NCBI GenBank assembly: GCA_051251725.1 | Contig: JBPOFN010000003.1 | Location: 1 to 64,000 of the forward strand | Reading direction: 5' to 3' | Length of the DNA: 64,000 bases | Source: JALZUE01 sp051251725 | GTDB taxonomy: Bacteria > Pseudomonadota > Gammaproteobacteria > Enterobacterales > Alteromonadaceae | Made by a program: the position numbers and the translations under genes | The notes under the pieces: model-generated | The model's input: the letters and a program-made list of their open reading frames with translations, nothing else | The model's database searches: none | What the model was told of the DNA's origin: nothing | In this document: positions 1 through 9,154 of the stretch, piece after piece | Layout of the letters: the number at the start of each line of letters is the position of its first letter | Position numbering within the stretch: position 1 is the stretch's first letter

Positions 1-240
1 AAGGGGTTTAATGAGTTAAGCTTCTGTACTCAAACATCACGAAGTAATTGTTAACTAGCGTGAGAATTTTCGAAGGATCGTAATGGCAGTAAACTTGTTA
101 CACGCGATGAATGAGACGAGTGGCTGGTTCTGAAGCAGTCGCTATTTTTATTTATTAGATCGAAGGCTAACTCTTCTAAATCACACTAAGCTATATAAAA
201 GCAGATCTATATGCCACACATTTAACGTTTTTAACATTTT
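1..240. other. Left-edge non-coding stretch, no gene recognised
   Basis: No open frame of useful length or recognisable RNA gene was found. Only very short frames occur, such as a 16-codon one starting at 83. The stretch ends in a strong terminator hairpin, so it is probably the 3' untranslated end of a plus-strand transcript that begins left of the window. Confidence 0.4.
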
Positions 241-281
241 ATTTGCTCACGCCTTATGCCCCAAAACGTGAGCAAATTTTT
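241..281 (+). terminator. Intrinsic terminator of an upstream plus-strand unit
   Basis: An 11-bp perfect stem, ATTTGCTCACG at 241-251 and CGTGAGCAAAT at 267-277, is followed directly by a T-run on the plus strand. The next gene lies on minus and converges on it. Confidence 0.75.
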
Positions 282-322
282 CAAATTTTTATGGTATTGA
301 AATAAGCTAAACCGACTAATTA

Positions 323-364
323 GGAGATTAAATTTTCAAGGTGTAGGACAAAAATTTAATCTCC
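323..364 (-). terminator. Large perfect hairpin after the cobN-type gene
   Basis: A 14-bp perfect inverted repeat, GGAGATTAAATTTT at 323-336 and AAAATTTAATCTCC at 351-364, encloses a 14-nt loop. It lies 18 bp beyond the stop of the minus-strand chelatase gene. It has no long T tail in the minus direction, so it may act as a weak terminator or a 3'-end stabiliser. Confidence 0.5.
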
Positions 365-381
365 GTGATTTGGTACTTATT

Positions 382-3300
382 TTATCGATAATTTAGCTTG
401 ATCACACTTTTACGTTGTTGGTAAAAGGCACCTAAACAAATTATAAAAAACATAACGCTTAATGCCTGCCAGATAAAATCATCGTCATCAGCGGTGGCTT
501 CTTGATTTTGCTTTTCTAACTTTTGTCCTGTTACTTGTTCGGTTGCGCTTTTTTCTGTTGAGTCTTTTTCTGTTAAGTCATGCTCATTAGCTTGCTGCTC
601 ATTTTTAGCTTTTTTCACTTCAGCCAGTTTCGCCATGTCTTTTAATGTTTTTGCATTTTGAAGCGGTTGTAATCCAAAGCCTTCAGCCAAGGCATTAGTA
701 TGTTCACGCACCGCACCATTAAGCACCACTAAGTTATATTTTTCTACGAATTCAATGTACTTCTCGACGATGGACTTCAAGCGCTCTGGGTCGGTTTCCC
801 AGTAGTCTTTACGCTCTGCTTCTAACATGCGTTCCATCATACGTGCTAAAGCGGCAGGGTTTGTTTTTTCAAACCATTCATCCAGTCCCATTTCTAATTT
901 ATCGTTAACGTAAATGTCGGCAAACTCATCCCATTGATCGTCACGTACAACGTCAGGATCTACGACTTGCCAGCCCCACAAATTATTTAAGTTACCCGAC
1001 ATGGTTACCGCGCCGCTGTATCCTTCTTTTTGCATTTCACTGATCCAACGTTTATGGAAGTTACGCGTACGCAGCTCTTTTGCCAGCATGTCTGACGCCA
1101 TTTCCATTTTGGCTTTTTTGGTATTACGTAAGTTACTGATCATCATTTCAGGGCTTTTCCCGTCAATATTACGAACAGCTAACGCTAATGAACCGAAGTA
1201 CTCAAATGGGTCGTCTGAGGTGATCATGCCGTAAAGGTTTGACGAACGCGCAAACAAAGCAACGTCTGTTCCGGATAGTTGTTTGGCATATAAGTTATCT
1301 ACTTTTTCACCCCAACGAGAAGTATCCGCGCCAAAATAATGTCCCATAGTGGCGAGGTAATTATCGGCGATTTTTTTGTCGGTTTCCCAAGTGTCGCTAT
1401 TCATAATAGGCTCATCAACGCCAGAGCCGTAATCACCAAAAGTGTTTGAGAATATACGCACGCTTGAAAGGTACTCGGCTTCTGCTTCGTCAACGCCTTC
1501 TGCTTGTAATTGCGCTTTTACTTTTTGTGAGTTCTCTCGAACATAGTTGCGCCAAATAGGGTTACTTTCATCTTTTAATTCAGACAGCTCCTTAATCGCT
1601 TTTGCTAACATTTCCATGACGTTAGGGAATGCATCGCGGTAAAGACCTGTTGCTGACAATACTACATCAACACGGGGTCGTTTTAATTCGCTATAAGGAA
1701 TGATTTCAGTACCTACAACACGTCCATCAGGGCTCCACTTTGGGCGTATGCCCATGGCGTAAAGTGCCTGACTTTCTAATACACCGTAGTGACGCATGGC
1801 TTCAACTGACCATAATGAAAAAGCCAGTTTGTCTGGGTATTGACCATGCTTTTTGTAGTAATTAGCAATGATTTCTTCTACTAATTCGGTGCCTTGCTCA
1901 AAGGCTGCTTTAGTTGGTAAGCGCGATGGGTCAAAACCGATAAGGTTAAAACCTGTCGGTAATGATTCAGGATTTCGAATAGGGTCACCACCATTTTTGG
2001 GGGCGATGAATTCGCTTTTTAAACCCGCCACTAAGTTGTCTAGTTCTTTAATGCCGACAATGTTTTTGTAGTATATTTTCGCTTGAATGATGTAAGGTTT
2101 AATCTCGTCATTAAGGTCGTTTATGTTAGCTTTTTTTGAAGTGTTCACAACATAATCACGAATTGTTTTATAACCCGCTGTTGCTTCTATGTCTTCATTG
2201 ATGAAATGCATTAATCCATCAGAAATGTCGTCATGAGACTTGGCTTGCGCTTCTTCATGCTCATGTTCTTTTTCCGAATCATGACGATGCTCACTTTCAG
2301 CGGCTTGCTCATTTTTATGCTCGGATTGATGACCATGGTCATGATGGTCTTCAATCTCGTGGTGGTCTTTTTCAAACTTCGCAGCAATGCTCAAGAATTC
2401 AGTACCAAGCATTTGCCCAACCGTTGAAATGATCAAACGTTGCTCTGATAATTCGCCAAAACTGTGTAAACCTAACGGCTGGTTGGTTGCTGCCAACTCT
2501 TCTAAAAAGCTGTGTAAGTCTTGTAAGAAAGTATCAAAATCTTCGTTAATTTGCGTTAAGTCGTAATTTAAATCTTTGCAGAGGTTTTCTTTGATACAAA
2601 AATCTATAATTTGCTGTTTGGTTTTTTCTTTTACGCCACCGGTATCAATATGGCGATATTGGTCAACTAAGGTATGCATGTCAGCCGTTACACCTTGTAA
2701 ACCAGCAGCAGCAAAAGGAGGTGTCATGTGGCCAATGGTTACCGCATTTCCGCGGCGCTTTGCTTGCATGGCTTCGCCAACATCATCAACAATATATGGA
2801 TACATTATCGGTAATGCCCCCGTTGATAAATTAGCGCCATCATAACGTGATAAACCACGATCTTTACCGGGTAAATATTCGTGCGTACCGTGCGTTCCTA
2901 AATGAATGAAGGCGTCACTGTTCCAATACTCTCGCGAATAAAAATAGGCCGCTAAATAATAGTGATTCATCGGGATTTTGGTGTTGTGGTACAAACCTTG
3001 TTCTTTATCTGCGCTATCGCCACGTGGTGGTTGACGAAGTATCAACATATTGCCGTTACGAATACGTGGAATAATAAAGTAATGTTCACCGTCACGTTTT
3101 GTCACCATGAAGTTGTCTTCAGGCTTGCCCCATTGCTCGTTAATACCTGCGACAATATTTTGCGGCACGGTGGCTAACCACTGTTTGTATTCAGTTACGG
3201 GTAATAATTCGGCTAGGTCTTCTTTCAATAATGCTTCTAATTCAAAATCACGATAGAAAGGATTTAAAATACGGTCAACGCGGTCAATGAAATACTGCGC

Positions 3301-4599
3301 ATCAACCTTTTCAATGCTATAGCCTTCATCATGTAAGCGATGGCTAATTGCTTGTAAGCTTTGAGGCACATTTAAGAATGAGGCGCCCATGTCTTGGTCG
3401 CCCCAAAACATGGTGGTGAGCTTTTTATCAGCGTTAGGCATATGCGCTAACTTGGCATAATTTAATGCGCGGTCGATAAGAAAATCTAATTGGTAATCAA
3501 TCACTTCAATTTTGTTTTCTTTATGGTTCATTGCCGCAACTATGGTTGGGTCAATGGCGCCAGCTGATTCGGGTAATACCAACATAAACGACATCATACC
3601 TGACGATATGCCGGCGTCACTTTCTTCCCATGATTTTTGGTCACCATCGTAATACGTTAGTGCTTGAATGACAGGTACGCCAAGTTTTTCAAATTCAGCT
3701 TTACGTTTGCTTGCCCAATGAATATTGCGGAAGTTTATGATGAGATCAACGTCAGTTTTTTTACCAGTAATGGCGCCATTTTCGATGAGGTCTGATTGTA
3801 ATAAATGCGAGTAATCCCCGCTACGTGGGCTTAACTCAAAGAAAAACGGTACCACATAGGCGCCTTTTGCTTCAAGGCGGCTAATGGTTTGATCAATAAC
3901 TGTGGTTTGTTCAGTTTCAATAGAGGCGCGTTGCATTAATAATGCTATTTTCAATTGTCCAGCTTTCGGCGCAGCCCATGCGTGGTAACTTGTTAACGAA
4001 TCACTCATTAGGTTTGGTTGATTTGGGTGATATATTCCTTGGGTGGGAAACACGATTGGTTCAATTAACGTTACTTGGTGAGTGGTCGCTTTAGAGAGCA
4101 CGTCAAAGGCAATGAAGTTAAGCATGTTGGTTAAATTAGTACGCCCAGCATTTTTCCAATACGTTTGTAATGCTTGTTGCTGCTTGGGTGTTACACCGTG
4201 TTGTGCGGCAGGATTATTCAACCAATTAAAGGCAATAAATTTAGTCGGATGCTTGTTAGAAACATTAGCGATAGACGGTAAAAATGTTTCAAAGGTTTTT
4301 TTAGCAAACCGAGGCGAAACGGCATCCAATACCACTAAGTCATATTGCGCAAACAGCTTTTCAGCCGCAGCCATGTCAGTGAGTTTTTTAGCTGACTTTT
4401 GTTCGATGGAAAATGTTGCTGTTTTGCTTTCTTTAGCCGCATTTTTAAGTAGTGTTACTTTCGCTTTATTGGAGTGCGCAGCACTAACAAAAAGCACCTT
4501 GTTAATTATTTGAGTGCTGGTAGCTGTTTCAGCCGTTGCTGACAAGCTAAGCCAAAACAGCATACTTATTGTTAAGCATGTTTTTATTAATTGTTTCAT
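382..4599 (-). CDS. hmuS: CobN-type chelatase of the HmuS class, membrane-anchored
   Basis: A 1405-residue CobN/magnesium-chelatase family protein (PF02514 type). It has an N-terminal signal-like segment, a conserved GTHGTHEYLPGK block near residue 570, a His-rich acidic insert at about 738-790 and a C-terminal membrane helix near 1380-1397. A true cobaltochelatase would be cytoplasmic and would sit with CobS/CobT or cobalamin genes; none are here. The neighbours are an ExbB-like protein, DUF2149, a HmuY-like lipoprotein and a TonB receptor, the composition of the Bacteroidota hmu haem operon, where the CobN homologue HmuS is implicated in removing metal from haem. I infer an envelope-anchored metal chelatase or dechelatase for imported tetrapyrrole; the His-rich insert may hold released metal. 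Last gene of the operon, 224 bp after hmuV. Confidence 0.8.
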   Translation of the reverse strand: MKQLIKTCLTISMLFWLSLSATAETATSTQIINKVLFVSAAHSNKAKVTLLKNAAKESKTATFSIEQKSAKKLTDMAAAEKLFAQYDLVVLDAVSPRFAKKTFETFLPSIANVSNKHPTKFIAFNWLNNPAAQHGVTPKQQQALQTYWKNAGRTNLTNMLNFIAFDVLSKATTHQVTLIEPIVFPTQGIYHPNQPNLMSDSLTSYHAWAAPKAGQLKIALLMQRASIETEQTTVIDQTISRLEAKGAYVVPFFFELSPRSGDYSHLLQSDLIENGAITGKKTDVDLIINFRNIHWASKRKAEFEKLGVPVIQALTYYDGDQKSWEESDAGISSGMMSFMLVLPESAGAIDPTIVAAMNHKENKIEVIDYQLDFLIDRALNYAKLAHMPNADKKLTTMFWGDQDMGASFLNVPQSLQAISHRLHDEGYSIEKVDAQYFIDRVDRILNPFYRDFELEALLKEDLAELLPVTEYKQWLATVPQNIVAGINEQWGKPEDNFMVTKRDGEHYFIIPRIRNGNMLILRQPPRGDSADKEQGLYHNTKIPMNHYYLAAYFYSREYWNSDAFIHLGTHGTHEYLPGKDRGLSRYDGANLSTGALPIMYPYIVDDVGEAMQAKRRGNAVTIGHMTPPFAAAGLQGVTADMHTLVDQYRHIDTGGVKEKTKQQIIDFCIKENLCKDLNYDLTQINEDFDTFLQDLHSFLEELAATNQPLGLHSFGELSEQRLIISTVGQMLGTEFLSIAAKFEKDHHEIEDHHDHGHQSEHKNEQAAESEHRHDSEKEHEHEEAQAKSHDDISDGLMHFINEDIEATAGYKTIRDYVVNTSKKANINDLNDEIKPYIIQAKIYYKNIVGIKELDNLVAGLKSEFIAPKNGGDPIRNPESLPTGFNLIGFDPSRLPTKAAFEQGTELVEEIIANYYKKHGQYPDKLAFSLWSVEAMRHYGVLESQALYAMGIRPKWSPDGRVVGTEIIPYSELKRPRVDVVLSATGLYRDAFPNVMEMLAKAIKELSELKDESNPIWRNYVRENSQKVKAQLQAEGVDEAEAEYLSSVRIFSNTFGDYGSGVDEPIMNSDTWETDKKIADNYLATMGHYFGADTSRWGEKVDNLYAKQLSGTDVALFARSSNLYGMITSDDPFEYFGSLALAVRNIDGKSPEMMISNLRNTKKAKMEMASDMLAKELRTRNFHKRWISEMQKEGYSGAVTMSGNLNNLWGWQVVDPDVVRDDQWDEFADIYVNDKLEMGLDEWFEKTNPAALARMMERMLEAERKDYWETDPERLKSIVEKYIEFVEKYNLVVLNGAVREHTNALAEGFGLQPLQNAKTLKDMAKLAEVKKAKNEQQANEHDLTEKDSTEKSATEQVTGQKLEKQNQEATADDDDFIWQALSVMFFIICLGAFYQQRKSVIKLNYR

Positions 4600-4726
4600 T
4601 TTTTTACTTTTATGTAGTCGAGTTTTATTTTGTTTTAATTGATAAAACTCTATTAATTAGTGTGCAATTTGGTTGATTGCTATAAATTGGTGCGCACAAG
4701 GTCAAGCAAGGCACGCGGAGCATAAT

Positions 4727-4780
4727 TTTCTACGTGAACATAGATTTCTACGTGAGAGTTGCTTTCTACGTGAGCATGCT
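4727..4780. repeat. Three tandem 18-bp repeats between hmuV and hmuS
   Basis: TTTCTACGTGA occurs at 4727, 4745 and 4763 with an exact 18-bp period; the remaining 7 bp of each unit vary. The array is within the 224-bp gap that separates the DUF2149 gene from the chelatase gene. No function is assigned. Confidence 0.7.
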
Positions 4781-4823
4781 GAACGTAAATATTGTGCGTA
4801 TTAACGATAAACAAAAAACAAAT

Positions 4824-5129
4824 CTATTCGGCTACGTAAATTATACTGCCGTCAGTCATTTCGTAAGCGGTACCCGCTTTTTTACCTTCACCAGCACCGG
4901 TTTTTCCTTGGCTTTTAAAACTCTCAATTTTGTTGCCTTTTTTAACAATTATTTCCATATTCTCTTGCCCCTCATTTTTGATAACGGTGACATTTTCAGC
5001 CATAAAGGGGTTCATCGGGTTTTGCGCAATAGCGATCAGGAGCGCCGCAACAACCACTAAAAAAACATCAACTAAATTTACAACCGAGAGGGCAGGGTTC
5101 ATTGACTCATCTTCATCAAGCAGCCTCAT
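4824..5129 (-). CDS. hmuV: DUF2149 protein, ExbD-like partner
   Basis: A 101-residue protein with a short cytoplasmic N-terminus, one membrane helix (NLVDVFLVVVAALLIAIA) and a small periplasmic domain, the ExbD/TolR layout; the family is DUF2149. I chose the ATG at 5129, not the frame's upstream start at 5153, because AGGAG lies 7 nt before it. With this start the gene overlaps the end of the ExbB-like gene by 14 bp, consistent with translational coupling. In hmu operons this protein pairs with the ExbB-like proton channel. I infer that the pair powers transport or chelatase activity across the envelope. Confidence 0.8.
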   Translation of the reverse strand: MRLLDEDESMNPALSVVNLVDVFLVVVAALLIAIAQNPMNPFMAENVTVIKNEGQENMEIIVKKGNKIESFKSQGKTGAGEGKKAGTAYEMTDGSIIYVAE

Positions 5130-5757
5130 TAGTTGGCTCCTGTGATTTTTCATCAGCGCTAGTTGCTGTCAAAGGTGCGGGCTTTGCTGCTAAATGATGC
5201 GGTGTACTTTGGGATAAGTCTGCGTGATTAAGTAACGGCGTCAATGCGACCAACTCTTCAGCTAACCAACGTTTTTTTACTGATGCAATCCAGAAGGTAA
5301 TAGAGGCGATAACCAAACCAAAAATTACTGCCGAAAAAGCGATCATTAGGTTTTCACTAATACCTTGAATATTGCCATCAGCTAAACTTTTTAATGCCGG
5401 CCCCATAGGTACCATTGTCGCAATAAGACCAAGCATTGGTGCTAAGCGACTGACATTACGTACCCCGTCTAATTCACCCAACGCAGTAATATCTAAATGA
5501 TCTCTAGTAACATGTGGATGTTGATTCGCGAGTATTGCTAAAGGATAACCGGCTAACTTTTTTGCCGGCATATCACCTAGTTTTTTTGATAACAAGGCGA
5601 TGAAAGATGATTTGTTTTGTTTGCGTTGTGCCGTTTGGGCGATAAAACACCCTAGTGCGAATAAAGCATAAATAAAGAGAAGACTGATAATAATGAGTAC
5701 CGGCGCCATGAAAAAATCTGACACGTGATACATGAGTTGCTCTAATTGATGGATCAT
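5116..5757 (-). CDS. hmuU: MotA/TolQ/ExbB-type proton channel
   Basis: A 213-residue inner-membrane protein with one helix near residues 17-39 and two more near 110-160, and the MotA/TolQ/ExbB-type stretch RNVSRLAPMLGLIATMVPMGPA. It has no fused TonB or ExbD. It overlaps the DUF2149 gene by 14 bp, so the two are almost certainly a stator pair. Position and partners match HmuU of hmu operons. The C-terminal tail, rich in Ala, Pro, Thr and Glu, is probably disordered. Proposed role: use of proton-motive force to energise the haem system (inference). Confidence 0.8.
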   Translation of the reverse strand: MIHQLEQLMYHVSDFFMAPVLIIISLLFIYALFALGCFIAQTAQRKQNKSSFIALLSKKLGDMPAKKLAGYPLAILANQHPHVTRDHLDITALGELDGVRNVSRLAPMLGLIATMVPMGPALKSLADGNIQGISENLMIAFSAVIFGLVIASITFWIASVKKRWLAEELVALTPLLNHADLSQSTPHHLAAKPAPLTATSADEKSQEPTNEAA

Positions 5758-5853
5758 AGTTTACCTAATGTTTACTTAATATTTATTTAACGTTTATTTA
5801 AGTAACCTCAACTTCTTATCTGAATATGAGGTTAAATATAATGACAAAATAGG

Positions 5854-5878
5854 GCGACTGAGTGCAGTTCTCAGTCGC
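5854..5878 (-). terminator. Intra-operon stem-loop after hmuY
   Basis: GCGACTGAG at 5854-5862 pairs with CTCAGTCGC at 5870-5878, 8 bp beyond the hmuY stop. The tail in the minus direction is only weakly T-rich, so partial termination or mRNA stabilisation is more likely than a full stop. Confidence 0.5.
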
Positions 5879-5885
5879 TAACTAA

Positions 5886-6983
5886 TTAAAGTGCTTCGGC
5901 TCTAAAAGATAAGTTGCCTGATGTGCCGTCAGCATCGTAGTAACTGGTGATTTGAAACTTGTACGTGGCTGTTGGCGTTTGAATCAAGTACACACCATAT
6001 TGTGACCATAGTGTATGACCACCATTCACTCCGTAGCGATACCATGGTGTTTCATCAAAAGCTTTTACTGAGTATTCATTGGTTTGAAAGTCATAATAAT
6101 TAATTGCGGCAGGGTCAATAGCAGCATAGCTATTAGCAAAATCTTGCATGGCAGTAGCATCATCAGCAATATCAATACTAAAATCGGCACCTGTCATGTC
6201 TGCATTACACGTTAATGAGATATCCCATGCATCAGTAGCACTGACCGTTTGCCCTAAAGCAAAGTCTATATAAACGCCTTCATACGCGGCACAAGCTGCT
6301 GCCACATCAACTACAACGTCGCTGGTGCTTGTGTCAAATTCAACAGCGCTGGCCGTTTGGTTTGTATATGAAACGGTTATATGGGTTAGTGAGAAACCAG
6401 ACGTGGTAATATCTGTCACGCTAAATTTACTGAAGTCATCATCGGAGTTAACAATAAAGTAATTTGCTGGGGCAGCACTAACTACATGTGTGGTGGTGTT
6501 ATAATCGTAAAAACCATTGATAATATTATTGGTTTCATCGGCGACAAAAAGCGCAGTATCTGTTGGAATATCAGCAGCAGTTACCAAGGTAAAATCTTCT
6601 AATTCACTTTCTGGTGTCGCATTAATAAATAGCTCTGTTACTGCATTTCCTTCGCTATTAATAAAGTCAGCATTATTGTTAGTAAAATAAGCCGACACCG
6701 GCATTTCCGAGTTTGCATGATTTAAGTACACGCCACTACGCTTGAATGCAATATCCCAAGTCGTATTAGTTTTAGCTTCGGTGTCTGACATTTCAAGCGG
6801 TGCCATTGTTTCTAAATCAAAGTAGACGAACTTTGGCTCGGATACACTCCCTGTTGCATAAGGCCCGTAAATTATTGCGGTATCTATTGCAATATTTTCA
6901 GCTACGTTATCTGTGCCACTATCACACGCACTGAGCGATAATGTTAGTAAGGCGGTACCAAATAATTTATGAGTGTTTTTCAC
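5886..6983 (-). CDS. hmuY: HmuY-like haem-binding lipoprotein, apparently two-domain
   Basis: A lipoprotein whose signal peptide ends in the lipobox LSAC. I prefer the GTG start at 6983 (GGAG 6 nt upstream), which gives 365 residues and a compact signal peptide; the frame's ATG is at 7013. The mature protein has two related halves with the pattern VYFDLE...TTWDIAFKRSGVYLN and VYIDFA...DAWDISLTC, and ends in a HmuY-like block YKFQITSYYDADGTSG. Classical HmuY is about 200-220 residues, so this looks like a duplicated or tandem HmuY domain. It follows the TonB receptor by about 75 bp and precedes the inner-membrane genes. Likely role: surface or periplasmic haem capture for the receptor. The haem ligands cannot be assigned from sequence alone. 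Confidence 0.72.
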   Translation of the reverse strand: MKNTHKLFGTALLTLSLSACDSGTDNVAENIAIDTAIIYGPYATGSVSEPKFVYFDLETMAPLEMSDTEAKTNTTWDIAFKRSGVYLNHANSEMPVSAYFTNNNADFINSEGNAVTELFINATPESELEDFTLVTAADIPTDTALFVADETNNIINGFYDYNTTTHVVSAAPANYFIVNSDDDFSKFSVTDITTSGFSLTHITVSYTNQTASAVEFDTSTSDVVVDVAAACAAYEGVYIDFALGQTVSATDAWDISLTCNADMTGADFSIDIADDATAMQDFANSYAAIDPAAINYYDFQTNEYSVKAFDETPWYRYGVNGGHTLWSQYGVYLIQTPTATYKFQITSYYDADGTSGNLSFRAEAL

Positions 6984-7058
6984 AGTTTTCTCCAATAGTT
7001 TTATATGTTTCATTATTTTTTGTAAATTTAGGGATTAATTTAAGTGTTAAAATAGGGA

Positions 7059-9065
7059 TTAAATTTGATAAGTAAGACCTAAATAGAAGTATCTACTTGA
7101 GGTGGGTCTTGCATCGAATTTTTGTTCTTGGTTTGAATTACTGTTTTTATGCGCATCAAATATATTTTCAATGCCTGCACGCCAGGTAAAGTTGTTGAAA
7201 ATTTTCTGGCTTAATTTAAAGTCGACAGTTACCCATTCATTATTTCGAGTGCCGTTATCGTATTGGTCAATAGGAACGGCTTCATTGTTTTGATAAACAA
7301 CATAAAGAACGGCATCAAGTGCGAGTTCTTCGTTACTGTAACCAAGGTTGGATTTTATTTGGTGATACGGACGTGACTCTAAACGGTTTCCGGCTTGATC
7401 TTGTGCATCAAGATAGCTGTAACTGATTTGACCATTCCAGGCTGAAAAATTTATTTTTGCCGAAATATCAGCACCAGAGATTATTGCTTCAGCGACATTG
7501 CCATAGACTGAAATATCAAGTTCTTCAGCTGCAGATAACTTACTGTCATTGAATAACTCAATAAGGTTGTCAGCTGCGGTATAGTGAAGGTTTATTTCCC
7601 CACTAAGATCAAAATCAGCAAAGCTTTGTTGATAGTTAATCGTCGAGTTAAGTGATACTGATTCTTCTGGTTTTAAGTTTTCATTACCGTAAACCTTATA
7701 ACCAAGAGCGCTGTGGTCAAACTCATAAAAGCGCTCTTTCAAGGTTGGTACTCGATATCCTTGGCCAATACCATATCGCCATTGTACTAATGGGTTACTC
7801 TTAGATAGGTTAACCATACCACTGGCTCTTATCGCCGTGTGATTACCAAAATCTGAATCATTTTGGCTACGTAATCCAACTAATATTTGGTAGTTATCAT
7901 TGCTCCAGTTTGCTTGGGTGAAAGCTTCAACACTCTCTTTAGTAACAAAAGGAACTTCCTCTTTGTTATCTACTAAAGTAATTTGTTCTAAGGTATCTTG
8001 GTGAATAACACCACCTGATACTACCTCTAATGAAGTTGAGGGAGCCCAAACATATTGCCCATTAACCTCAGATAATCCTATATTGGCATTGCGTAAACTA
8101 CCTGAACGACCACTGGTTTCATCATGATTCATTAGCCGAGTATTGATATACCAACTGGTCTCGGCTACTTCATGTTCTTCACGATCAAAAACATCTTTGC
8201 CAAGGTGTAAATCTATTTGGTATTGGTCGACATCAGATTGATAGGTTTCGTAGCCATTTTGTCCTGCTATAATTCCAACATTTTTACTTTTTTGTTCGTT
8301 AAAAAATTGATATTTAAGTTCAACATTTAAATTTTGTATTTGACCTGTTGTGGCAATGTTAATGAATTTTTTATCTAAACTACCCACTGGCGAAGCACTA
8401 GGATCTGCATCGTAATCAAAGCCCGGCGTACTCTTAAGCATCATACTTAAGCGGTTTGCCCAACCATGAGTAATGTAAGTGCCATTAAATAACGCTTGAT
8501 GTGATATTTCGTCACCGTCGATTTGATTCCCTACATATGAACCTGTTTCATAACTTAATTTTGCTTGGTTTTTACTAGCTTGTTTACTAATAATATTAAT
8601 AACACCACCCATTGCCGAACTGCCATACATGACGGAAGATGCACCGCGTATGACTTCTATTTGCTGTATATCCTGAGCATTAATTTGATCAAGGTCGACA
8701 GCCGCGCCTGTTGGAGAAATTAGTGGTTGGCCGTTTAAAAGTACAAGCACATTGTCACCATCAAACCCTTGCATTTGAATGTTAAAACCATCTTTTGGGT
8801 TTCGGGTAACAACAACACCAGGGATGTAATTTAAGGTTTGTGCTACTGTGCCTTGGGTTAATAATTCAATCTCGTCCTGAGAGATAACGGTTACCGATAC
8901 CGGTGAATCAGTTAAGAACTTAGGTGTTCTGGTACCTGTTATTACAATAACTTCTGTTTTGGCTTGATGATATTCGTTATCTACTTCTTCGGCATATCCT
9001 GTTGTCATTAGGATTGATAAAAATAGCATTGTGTAAAGGATTAATCTTAAGGTTAGTGACTGCAT
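7059..9065 (-). CDS. hmuR: TonB-dependent haem-type receptor
   Basis: A 668-residue outer-membrane receptor with a signal peptide, a plug domain (VIVITGTRTPKFLTDSPVSV, then PGVVVTRNPKDGFNIQMQGF and VIRGASSVMYGSSAMGGVIN) and a 22-strand-type barrel ending in an aromatic-rich strand (YFYLGLTYQI). First gene of the minus-strand operon and preceded by two Fur-like boxes. With hmuY, hmuU, hmuV and hmuS downstream, haem or another metal tetrapyrrole is the most likely ligand. A siderophore or cobalamin ligand cannot be excluded from sequence alone; the absence of a B12 riboswitch upstream argues against cobalamin. Confidence 0.85.
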   Translation of the reverse strand: MQSLTLRLILYTMLFLSILMTTGYAEEVDNEYHQAKTEVIVITGTRTPKFLTDSPVSVTVISQDEIELLTQGTVAQTLNYIPGVVVTRNPKDGFNIQMQGFDGDNVLVLLNGQPLISPTGAAVDLDQINAQDIQQIEVIRGASSVMYGSSAMGGVINIISKQASKNQAKLSYETGSYVGNQIDGDEISHQALFNGTYITHGWANRLSMMLKSTPGFDYDADPSASPVGSLDKKFINIATTGQIQNLNVELKYQFFNEQKSKNVGIIAGQNGYETYQSDVDQYQIDLHLGKDVFDREEHEVAETSWYINTRLMNHDETSGRSGSLRNANIGLSEVNGQYVWAPSTSLEVVSGGVIHQDTLEQITLVDNKEEVPFVTKESVEAFTQANWSNDNYQILVGLRSQNDSDFGNHTAIRASGMVNLSKSNPLVQWRYGIGQGYRVPTLKERFYEFDHSALGYKVYGNENLKPEESVSLNSTINYQQSFADFDLSGEINLHYTAADNLIELFNDSKLSAAEELDISVYGNVAEAIISGADISAKINFSAWNGQISYSYLDAQDQAGNRLESRPYHQIKSNLGYSNEELALDAVLYVVYQNNEAVPIDQYDNGTRNNEWVTVDFKLSQKIFNNFTWRAGIENIFDAHKNSNSNQEQKFDARPTSSRYFYLGLTYQI

Positions 9066-9087
9066 TATTGCTACGTATAATATAATT

Positions 9088-9110
9088 GTAAATGAGAATT
9101 GTTATCAATT
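9088..9110. promoter_or_regulatory. Fur-box-like operator, proximal
   Basis: The sequence around AATGAGAATTGTTATCAATT closely matches the Fur consensus GATAATGATAATCATTATC. It sits 23 bp before the hmuR start codon. Confidence 0.7.
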
Positions 9111-9131
9111 ATAACTTGGTATTTTATTTTT

Positions 9132-9154
9132 GTAAATGATAATCGATCTCATTC
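9132..9154. promoter_or_regulatory. Fur-box-like operator, distal
   Basis: AAATGATAATCGATCTCATT is a second Fur-like palindrome, 44 bp from the first. The pair suggests tight iron repression of the operon. Confidence 0.6.

Noticed and set aside
2233..2427. Plus-strand Met/Phe-rich frame
   Set aside because: It is the antisense of the His/Glu-rich insert of the chelatase; its composition follows from that repeat.
382..4599. Cobaltochelatase CobN for cobalamin synthesis
   Set aside because: The protein has a signal segment and a membrane anchor, lies in an operon with HmuY-like and ExbB/DUF2149 proteins under Fur-like boxes, and has no cobS, cobT or B12 riboswitch near it.
4734..5060. Plus-strand 108-codon frame
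   Set aside because: It runs opposite hmuV and the 18-bp repeats, with no ribosome site or family resemblance.
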